Of a DNA stretch of 13,415 nucleotides, positions 8,105-13,415 are shown one piece after another; within the stretch, counting starts at the first letter, position 1, and each line of letters starts with the position of its first letter. The notes beneath the pieces are model-generated. The model saw only the letters and a list, made by a program, of their open reading frames with translations, had not been told where the DNA came from and did not search any database. Made by a program: the position numbers and the translations under genes. Source of the DNA: JALQTD01 sp965657495 (GTDB lineage: Bacteria; Bacteroidota; Bacteroidia; Flavobacteriales_D; Sanyastnellaceae); NCBI GenBank assembly GCA_965657495.1, contig CBFHPD010000025.1:1-13415 (forward strand), read 5' to 3'.

Positions 8105-10114
8105 TTATTTCAACGCGGCCTTGACCGTGGCCTCGTCCGCGTGCTGCGCCACCGTGACCTTCAGGCGCGGTTCGCGCTCCATCGCCCGCGCGATTGCCCA
8201 CTCCGCGCCTTCGTTCCGCGCCCAGCTCCGGCGCGCAATGCCGTTGTTCACGTCCCAGTGCAGCATGCTCGTGAGCCGGCGCTCGCTGTCCGCGCTGCCA
8301 TCGATGAGCATCCCAAACCCGCCGTTCATCACCTCGCCCCAACCGACGCCCCCGCCGTTGTGCAAGCTGATCCAGGTCGCCCCGCGGAAGCCGTCCCCCA
8401 CGAAGTTGTGCACCGCCATGTCCGCCGTGAAGGCCGACCCGTCGTAGATGTTCGAAGTCTCCCGGTACGGCGAGTCCGTGCCGCTGACGTCGTGGTGGTC
8501 GCGCCCGAGGACCACGGGCCCCTTCAGCCGGCCCTCCGCAATCGCATCGTTGAAGGCCTTGGCAATGCGCATCCGCCCTTCGGCATCGGCGTACAGGATC
8601 CGCGCTTGCGATCCCACCACGAGCTTGTTCGCCTTCGCTCCTTTGATCCACCGGATGTTGTCGGCCATTTGCTGCTGGATTTCAGCCGGCGATTCGGCCA
8701 TCATCTCCTCGAGCACCTCGCACGCAATGGCATCGGTGAGGTCGAGGTCGGCCGGATCACCGCTCGCGCACACCCAACGGAACGGCCCAAACCCGTAATC
8801 GAAGCACATCGGGCCCATGATGTCCTGCACATAACTGGGGTACTTGAAGTGCGCTCCGTCCGAGGCCATGATGTCGGCCCCGGCGCGGGACGCTTCGAGC
8901 AGGAAGGCGTTCCCGTAATCGAAGAAGTACGTGCCCTTGGCGGTGTGGCGGTTGACGGCCGCCGCATGGCGTTTCAATGAAGATTGAACGGCCTCGCGGA
9001 AGGCGGCGGGGTCCTTCGCCATCATTTCGTTGGCGGTGTCGAAGTCCATGCCGACGGGGTAGTACCCGCCCGCCCACGGGTTGTGCAGGGAGGTTTGGTC
9101 CGAGCCGAGGTCGACGAAGAGGCCGGCGGCATCGAACGCTTCCCACACCTCCACGACGTTGCCGAGGTAGGCGTACGAAACAGCCTCCTTCGCGGCCACC
9201 GAAGCGCCGACGCGTTCGACGAGTTCTGCCACGTCGGTGATGACGTGGTCGACCCAGCCTTGCTCGTGCCGCTTGTAGGCGGCAGCGGGGTTGACTTCGG
9301 CGGTGACACTGACCACGCCCGCAATGTTGCCCGCCTTGGGCTGGGCGCCGCTCATGCCGCCAAGGCCAGCCGTCACGAAGAGCTTGCCGGCCGGGCCGCT
9401 GCCGTCCTTGTCGTTGAGGCGGACCGCGTTGAGGACCGTGATGGTGGTTCCGTGCACGATGCCTTGTGGGCCGATGTACATGTAGGAGCCGGCGGTCATT
9501 TGGCCATACTGGCTCACGCCCAAGGCGTTCATCCGCTCCCAATCGTCCGGCTGGCTGTAATTCGGAATCACCATCCCGTTCGTCACCACCACGCGCGGCG
9601 CATCGGCGTGCGACGGGAAGAGTCCCATCGGGTGGCCGCTGTACATGACGAGCGTTTGCTCCTCGGTCATCTCGCTCAAGTACTGCATGGCGAGGCAGTA
9701 TTGCGCCCAGTTTTGGAACACCGCCCCGTTGCCACCGTAGGTGATGAGCTCCTCCGGGTGTTGGGCCACTGCCGGATCCAAGTTGTTCTGGATCATCAGC
9801 ATGATGGACGCCGCTTGGCGGCATTGCGCGGGGTATTCCTCAATGGGCCGCGCATGCATGGGCGCCTGCGGCATGAAGCGGTACATGTAGATGCGGCCGT
9901 AAGCCCGCAGTTCTTCTGCGAATTCCGGCGCCAGGACGGCGTGGTGTTCCGTCGGGAAGTAGCGGAGCGCGTTGTGCAGCGCGAGCTCCTTTTCTGCCGG
10001 CGTCAGGATGTCCTTCCGCACAGGCGCATGGCTGACTTCGGGGTTGCGCTTGCGGGCGGGGGGCAGGGGCCCTTGCAGGCCGTTGCGAATCTCGTCTTGG
10101 AAGGAAACGTTCAT
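8105..10114 (-). CDS. hutU: Urocanate hydratase (urocanase), long animal-type form
   Basis: A 669-residue cytoplasmic enzyme that converts urocanate to imidazolonepropionate, the second step of histidine degradation, using tightly bound NAD+. Recognisable blocks: YGGNGAVFQNWAQYCLAMQY (126-145), MYSGHPMGLFPS, GPQGIVHGTTITVLNA, the glycine-rich TAGLGGMSGAQPKAG (248-262), FDYGFGPFRWVCASGDP (438-454), RDHHDVSGTDSPYRETSNIYDGSAF (538-562; wording abbreviated by position) and LHNGGGVGWGEVMNGGFG. It is about 110 residues longer than the Pseudomonas/Bacillus enzymes (~555) and close to vertebrate UROC1 in length and motifs. The classical bacterial site GLPARICW is replaced by GSQARILYA (500-509). I start at 10114 because that ATG overlaps the upstream gene's stop as ATGA; the longer in-frame extension to 10174 would run through that gene. 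No hutH, hutI or hutG is in view. Confidence 0.95.
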   Translation of the reverse strand: MNVSFQDEIRNGLQGPLPPARKRNPEVSHAPVRKDILTPAEKELALHNALRYFPTEHHAVLAPEFAEELRAYGRIYMYRFMPQAPMHARPIEEYPAQCRQAASIMLMIQNNLDPAVAQHPEELITYGGNGAVFQNWAQYCLAMQYLSEMTEEQTLVMYSGHPMGLFPSHADAPRVVVTNGMVIPNYSQPDDWERMNALGVSQYGQMTAGSYMYIGPQGIVHGTTITVLNAVRLNDKDGSGPAGKLFVTAGLGGMSGAQPKAGNIAGVVSVTAEVNPAAAYKRHEQGWVDHVITDVAELVERVGASVAAKEAVSYAYLGNVVEVWEAFDAAGLFVDLGSDQTSLHNPWAGGYYPVGMDFDTANEMMAKDPAAFREAVQSSLKRHAAAVNRHTAKGTYFFDYGNAFLLEASRAGADIMASDGAHFKYPSYVQDIMGPMCFDYGFGPFRWVCASGDPADLDLTDAIACEVLEEMMAESPAEIQQQMADNIRWIKGAKANKLVVGSQARILYADAEGRMRIAKAFNDAIAEGRLKGPVVLGRDHHDVSGTDSPYRETSNIYDGSAFTADMAVHNFVGDGFRGATWISLHNGGGVGWGEVMNGGFGMLIDGSADSERRLTSMLHWDVNNGIARRSWARNEGAEWAIARAMEREPRLKVTVAQHADEATVKAALK

Positions 10115-10272
10115 TTCGTTTTGAATTTGCCCGTGCGCTTGTCGTAGCCGTAAGGACAGTGCTTGCACCCGCATTGGCAGCAGCGTCCACGCTTGAGGTG
10201 ATAGGCCTCGGTGAACACGATGTACCCTTCGGGGGTGGTATAGAAATCCTGTGGCTCCAATTCCTTGGGCAT
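10111..10272 (-). CDS. Small cysteine-rich DUF5522-type protein
   Basis: A 53-residue protein resembling, from memory of the family, DUF5522, a short domain of unknown function common in Bacteroidota. It reads EPQDFYTTPEGYIVFTEAYH (6-25), then a compact cysteine cluster RGRCCQCGCKHCPYGYDKR with Cys31, 32, 34, 36 and 39, and a basic tail. The spacing of five cysteines with a trailing CPYGY suggests metal binding (zinc or iron-sulfur), but this is inference. I chose ATG 10272 instead of the ATG at 10296 because a -7 promoter box lies between the two and the conserved part begins just after it. Its TGA overlaps the hutU ATG, so it is the first gene of a two-gene unit with urocanase. Whether it assists the enzyme or is only co-transcribed is not known. 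Confidence 0.85.
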   Translation of the reverse strand: MPKELEPQDFYTTPEGYIVFTEAYHLKRGRCCQCGCKHCPYGYDKRTGKFKTK

Positions 10273-10277
10273 GGCGG

Positions 10278-10285
10278 CAAATTTA
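10278..10285 (-). promoter_or_regulatory. -7 promoter box for the DUF5522-hutU unit
   Basis: TAAATTTG on the minus strand matches the Bacteroidota -7 consensus TAnnTTTG, with only CCGCC between it and the ATG at 10272. Transcription would begin at or beside the start codon, giving a leaderless message. The nearest TTTG upstream (10313-10310) is 24 nt away, longer than an ideal -33/-7 spacer. Confidence 0.6.
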
Positions 10286-10329
10286 CCCGGTTTCAACCTT
10301 CTCGAGGGCCAAAATGTTCACGCCCACCG

Positions 10330-10337
10330 CACCTTTG
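10330..10337 (+). promoter_or_regulatory. -7-like promoter box for the PLP-enzyme gene
   Basis: CACCTTTG differs from TAnnTTTG only in its first base and is followed by CACC and the ATG at 10342. Together with the box on the opposite strand (10278-10285) it makes the 69-bp gap 10273-10341 a compact divergent promoter region. No TTTG -33 element is seen at the right distance. Confidence 0.45.
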
Positions 10338-10341
10338 CACC

Positions 10342-11232
10342 ATGTTGGACGAGCGCGTACAGTGGAAACCGGCGGAACGGGCGGGGGTCGAGGTGACCGT
10401 TCGGCGCTTCGATCGGGTGGGCGGCAACAAGCGGTTCAAGCTGGCGCTGAACATGGAGCGGGCGTTGGCGCTGCCGTCCCGGGCGCTGCTGACCTTTGGC
10501 GGTCCGTGGTCGAATCACTTGCATGCTGCAGCGTTGGCGGGGCGGGAGGCCGGGGTGCGGACGATCGGCGTGGTGCGCGGCGGGGAGGTGGAGACGCCGA
10601 CGATGCGGGATTGCCGAGAGGCCGGGATGGAGCTCGTTTGCGTGAGCCGGGCCGAGTACGCCGAGCGCGGGGAGGAGGCGTACCTCGCGGGGTTGCGCGA
10701 CCGGTTCGGGCGGCCGTGGGTGGTGCCGGAGGGGGGCGCGAACGTGCTGGGGTTGCAGGGGTGCCAGGGAATGATCGAGCCGGGGGAGGCGTGGGATGCG
10801 GTGGTGGTCGCGGCGGGAACCGGGACGACATTGGGCGGGCTGGCGCTGCGAACGGGCGGAGCGGTGCCGCTGGTGGGGGTGAGCGCGCTGAAGGGGGTGG
10901 ACCACGGGCCGGCGGTGGCACGGCTGCTCGAGTGGGCCATCGGCGACGCGGAATGGGCGGCGGAGTTGCTCGCGCCGGTGACGTGGTGGACGGATGCGCA
11001 CGCCGGAGGGTTCGGGAAGCTCGATGAGCGGGTGCGCGCAGATTGGCGCGAATGGGAGGACCAAACCCACATCCCCCTCGACCGGATCTACACCGCGAAA
11101 CTCATCTCGCGCCTCCGCACCGAATTGGCCCGTCCACCGGCCCAGCGCCACCCCGGAATGCACCCGGGCTCCCGTATTTGCGTCCTCCACACCGGGGGGT
11201 TGCAAGGGAACCGGTCGATGGGGGGCGAATGA
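10342..11232 (+). CDS. PLP-dependent ACC deaminase/D-cysteine desulfhydrase family enzyme
   Basis: A 296-residue fold-type II PLP enzyme. Residues 25-36 (RVGGNKRFKLAL) contain the family's GGNK-x-x-K-L motif; by alignment with ACC deaminase and DcyD, Lys33 should hold PLP. LTFGGPWSNHLHAAALAG (50-67) is the substrate/cofactor carboxylate loop (S57, N58). VVAAGTGTTLGGLALR (155-170) is the PLP phosphate-binding glycine loop. The C-terminus has IYTAKL (Y250) and LHTGGLQGN. Members deaminate 1-aminocyclopropane-1-carboxylate or desulfhydrate D-cysteine; which substrate this one uses cannot be told, and many Bacteroidota members are only generically annotated. It is slightly shorter than characterised enzymes (~325-340). 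The start at 10342 is set by the -7 box just upstream. It is followed by the purF-like gene after 55 bases, which has its own promoter box. Confidence 0.87.
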   Translation: MLDERVQWKPAERAGVEVTVRRFDRVGGNKRFKLALNMERALALPSRALLTFGGPWSNHLHAAALAGREAGVRTIGVVRGGEVETPTMRDCREAGMELVCVSRAEYAERGEEAYLAGLRDRFGRPWVVPEGGANVLGLQGCQGMIEPGEAWDAVVVAAGTGTTLGGLALRTGGAVPLVGVSALKGVDHGPAVARLLEWAIGDAEWAAELLAPVTWWTDAHAGGFGKLDERVRADWREWEDQTHIPLDRIYTAKLISRLRTELARPPAQRHPGMHPGSRICVLHTGGLQGNRSMGGE

Positions 11233-11246
11233 GGGCGGGGGCGGTG

Positions 11247-11254
11247 TAAATTTG
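11247..11254 (+). promoter_or_regulatory. -7 promoter box for the purF-like gene
   Basis: TAAATTTG is an exact TAnnTTTG match in the 55-bp gap before the purF-like gene. A start site 5-8 bases downstream would leave a leader of roughly 26-29 nt with no Shine-Dalgarno. No clear -33 TTTG is present in the G-rich sequence 19-21 bases upstream. Confidence 0.55.
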
Positions 11255-11287
11255 GCCTGCAAACCACCGCGCCTTCACAGCCCCCAC

Positions 11288-13180
11288 ATGAGCGATTTCC
11301 TCCAACACGAATGCGGCATCGCGCTGCTTCGCCTCAAAAAGCCCCTCCAGCATTACATCGACAAATACGGGACCGCGTTCTACGGCCTCAACAAGATGTA
11401 CCTGCTGATGGAAAAGCAGCACAACCGCGGGCAAGACGGCGCCGGACTGGCGAACATCAAGCTCGACGTGGAACCCGGTCACCGGTACATCAGCCGCGTC
11501 CGGAGCGTCGATCCGCGGCCCATCCAGGACATCTTCCAACGCGTCATGACCCGCTTCGAAGGCCTGCCCACTGAGCAGTTGCAGGATGCCGAAGCACTCC
11601 AACGCAACCACGCCTTCACCGGCGAGGTCTTCCTGGCCCACCTGCGCTACGGCACCTTCGGCAAGAACGAAGTTGAAAACTGCCACCCCTTCCTGCGGCA
11701 GAACAACTGGCGCACCCGGAACTTGGTCGTAGCCGGCAACTTCAACATGACCAACACCGACGAGCTGTTCGCCAAGCTCGTAGCCCTCGGCCAGCACCCA
11801 AAGGAAATGGCAGACACCGTCACGGTGCTCGAACGCATCGGGCACTTCCTCGACGAGGAGAACCAGCGGCTGTACGACACGTTCAAGGAGCAGGGGCTGG
11901 AGAAGCGCGACATTTCGCCGCGGATTGGGGAGTCGTTGGACTTGGAACACGTGCTCACGCGGGCGGCGAATTCGCTCGATGGCGGTTACGTGATGTGTGG
12001 GATGGTGGGGCATGGCGACGCGTTTGTGATGCGCGATCCCAATGGCATCCGCCCGGCGTTTTGGTACGAGGACGACGAAGTGGTTGTGGTGGCGAGCGAG
12101 CGGCCGGTGATCCAAACCGCGTTCAACGTGCCGACCGACGCCGTCACCGAACTCAAGCCCGGACACGCCCTCATCGTCAAGCGCAACGGCGAGTCATCGT
12201 GCGTCCGCGTTCGGCCCGAGGCCCCGCGCACGGCCTGCAGCTTCGAGCGGATCTACTTCAGCCGAGGAAACGACCGCGACATCTACGAAGAGCGCAAAGA
12301 ACTCGGGCGGCTCATTGTGCCGAAGGTCATGGAGGCCGTCGAACACGACCTCGACCACACGGTCACGAGCTTCATTCCCAACACCGCCGAAGTCAGTTTC
12401 TACGGGCTGATCAAGGGGCTGGAGGACTACCTGAACCAATCGAAAATCTCCCGCATCCTCGGCCTTGGAGACGGGGCCGATGCCGACGAGGTTCGTTCAA
12501 TTTTGACTGAACGTCCTCGCATTGAGAAGATTGCCATCAAGGATGCGAAGCTGCGCACATTCATCACCGAGGACAAGAGCCGCGACGACCTCGTGGCCCA
12601 CGTCTACGACATCACCTACGGCACGGTCGAGCCCGGGGTGGACAACCTCGTGGTCATCGACGACAGCATCGTGCGCGGGACGACGCTCAAGCGCTCCATC
12701 CTGCGCATCCTCGACCGACTCGAGCCCAAACGCATCGTGGTCGTGTCGAGCGCCCCGCAAATCCGCTACCCGGATTGCTACGGCATCGACATGGCGAAGT
12801 TGGGCGACTTCATCGCGTTCCAGGCGGCAGTGGCCTTGATCCGGGAGCGTGGGTTGGACCACATTTTGGACGAGACCTACGCGCGCTGCAAAGCCCAAAT
12901 CGCGCTGCCGAAAGAGGAGAACACAAACCAAGTCAAGGCCATCTACGCGCCGTTCACCGAAGAGGAAATCAGCAACAAGGTGTCCGAGCTGCTCACGCCG
13001 GAAGGCATGAAGGCCGAGGTGAAGATCATCTTCCAGCCGCTGGCCAACTTGCACAAGGCGTGCCCTTCGCACACCGGCGATTGGTACTTCTCGGGCAACT
13101 TCCCCACGCCCGGCGGGCACAAGGTGGTGAACCGGGCGTTCGTGTACTACATGGAAGGACGGAGCGATCGGGCGTATTGA
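11288..13180 (+). CDS. purF: Amidophosphoribosyltransferase-like protein, long Bacteroidota form
   Basis: A 630-residue class-II glutamine amidotransferase fused to a phosphoribosyltransferase, the architecture of PurF (PRPP + Gln to phosphoribosylamine, first step of purine synthesis). The N-terminus MSDFLQHECGI implies removal of eight residues to expose Cys9 as nucleophile, as in propeptide-bearing PurF. Glutaminase motifs follow: QHNRGQDGAG (44-53), LRYGTFG (119-125), GNFNMTN (150-156), CGMVGHGDAFVMRDPNGIRP (237-256) and ERPVIQTAFN. The PRTase half has YFSRGNDRDIYEERK (323-337) and the PRPP-binding loop LVVIDDSIVRGTTLKRS (454-470), then RYPDCYGIDM. It is about 120-150 residues longer than E. 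coli PurF, with inserts around 58-112 and 178-222 and a long C-terminal tail (CPSHTGDWYFSG). Ala149 stands where the usual oxyanion Asn is expected. The long form is familiar in Bacteroidota, but I infer purine function only from homology. Confidence 0.88.
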   Translation: MSDFLQHECGIALLRLKKPLQHYIDKYGTAFYGLNKMYLLMEKQHNRGQDGAGLANIKLDVEPGHRYISRVRSVDPRPIQDIFQRVMTRFEGLPTEQLQDAEALQRNHAFTGEVFLAHLRYGTFGKNEVENCHPFLRQNNWRTRNLVVAGNFNMTNTDELFAKLVALGQHPKEMADTVTVLERIGHFLDEENQRLYDTFKEQGLEKRDISPRIGESLDLEHVLTRAANSLDGGYVMCGMVGHGDAFVMRDPNGIRPAFWYEDDEVVVVASERPVIQTAFNVPTDAVTELKPGHALIVKRNGESSCVRVRPEAPRTACSFERIYFSRGNDRDIYEERKELGRLIVPKVMEAVEHDLDHTVTSFIPNTAEVSFYGLIKGLEDYLNQSKISRILGLGDGADADEVRSILTERPRIEKIAIKDAKLRTFITEDKSRDDLVAHVYDITYGTVEPGVDNLVVIDDSIVRGTTLKRSILRILDRLEPKRIVVVSSAPQIRYPDCYGIDMAKLGDFIAFQAAVALIRERGLDHILDETYARCKAQIALPKEENTNQVKAIYAPFTEEEISNKVSELLTPEGMKAEVKIIFQPLANLHKACPSHTGDWYFSGNFPTPGGHKVVNRAFVYYMEGRSDRAY

Positions 13181-13253
13181 TTTGCATGGCCGCAGGGCCG
13201 ACCTTTGCTTTTTCGGGCAATGATCCCGGGTTCACTTTCAATTGAATGTACCC
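13181..13253 (+). promoter_or_regulatory. Intergenic region before the HAD gene: weak hairpins, -7-like box, palindrome
   Basis: This 73-bp gap holds three weak signals. GGCC-GCAG-GGCC (13188-13199) followed by a T-rich stretch (13204-13213) could be a poor terminator of the purF-like gene. GACCTTTG (13200-13207) is a one-mismatch -7 box that would give a leader of about 40 nt. TTCAATTGAA (13237-13246) is a 10-bp perfect palindrome 7 bases before the ATG. None is strong on its own. Confidence 0.3.
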
Positions 13254-13415
13254 ATGGAGTTGAATCCATTGCGCGATGCGGCGGGCGCAGCAGCCAGCCC
13301 TCAACTGCCGGAAGGCGTCAAGAACTACCTCATCGACATCGACGGCACCATCACCGATGACGTGCCGAACGAAGAGCCGGAGCGGATGGCCACGTGCCTG
13401 CCGTATGACGGCGCG
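13254..13415 (+). CDS. HAD-superfamily phosphatase, N-terminal fragment (runs off window)
   Basis: The first 54 residues of a gene truncated by the window edge. After about 22 low-complexity residues (MELNPLRDAAGAAASPQLPE) comes VKNYLIDIDGTITDDVPNEE, containing the HAD motif I DxDGT, where the first Asp is the phosphorylated nucleophile. Bacteroidota have a small family of HAD phosphatases with almost this opening (DIDGT...EDVPNEEPERM), sometimes annotated misleadingly as phosphoheptose isomerase; I recognise that pattern, but the rest of the protein is not visible. The ATG at 13254 is the only start in frame after the purF-like stop with a reasonable distance to the motif. Substrate unknown. 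Confidence 0.75.
   Translation, partial: MELNPLRDAAGAAASPQLPEGVKNYLIDIDGTITDDVPNEEPERMATCLPYDGA

Noticed and set aside
8984..10147. A 387-codon + strand frame antisense to hutU
   Set aside because: hutU is conserved end to end; this frame is a compositional shadow.
11102..12166. A 354-codon - strand frame antisense to the purF-like gene
   Set aside because: Overlaps the glutaminase domain of a well-supported gene and has no recognisable domain.

Overview
The window looks like ordinary chromosome from a GC-rich member of the Bacteroidota. Four signs point that way. The first gene is a fused MurF/alanine racemase, an arrangement typical of this phylum. The amidophosphoribosyltransferase is the long (630-residue) Bacteroidota form. 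Several genes carry the Bacteroidota -7 promoter box TAnnTTTG directly before the start codon. No convincing Shine-Dalgarno sequences precede the starts. Genus cannot be told from the sequence alone.

Layout from left to right. Bases 1-1481 (+) hold the 3' part of murF/alr, cut by the window edge, for peptidoglycan precursor and D-alanine supply. It converges with a four-gene leftward operon at 1478-8030 (-), transcribed as tetR-family repressor, TolC-like outer-membrane channel, membrane-fusion lipoprotein, RND inner-membrane permease. This is a complete tripartite efflux pump with its own local regulator placed first. Further right, a second leftward unit at 8105-10272 (-) pairs a 53-residue cysteine-rich DUF5522-type protein with urocanate hydratase (hutU). 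A 69-bp divergent promoter region then separates it from rightward genes: a PLP enzyme of the ACC deaminase/D-cysteine desulfhydrase family (10342-11232), the purF-like gene (11288-13180), and the start of a HAD-family phosphatase (13254 to the window end).

The window is densely packed. The longest stretch without a gene is about 74 bp, so no unexplained region above 300 bp exists. Three of the same-strand junctions are 4-base ATGA overlaps, suggesting translational coupling, and the convergent pair shares a TTAA double stop.

I see no CRISPR array, tRNA, rRNA, insertion sequence, phage or defence genes, and no clear novel system. The points most worth a second look are: two dyad-symmetric sites around the tetR promoter; the leaderless or nearly leaderless promoter geometry at three genes; coupling of a DUF5522-type protein to urocanase; an animal-type urocanase without the classical bacterial active-site cysteine motif; apparent loss of a glutaminase oxyanion residue in the PurF-like protein; and an RND permease with an extra hydrophobic hairpin and a non-canonical proton-relay set.
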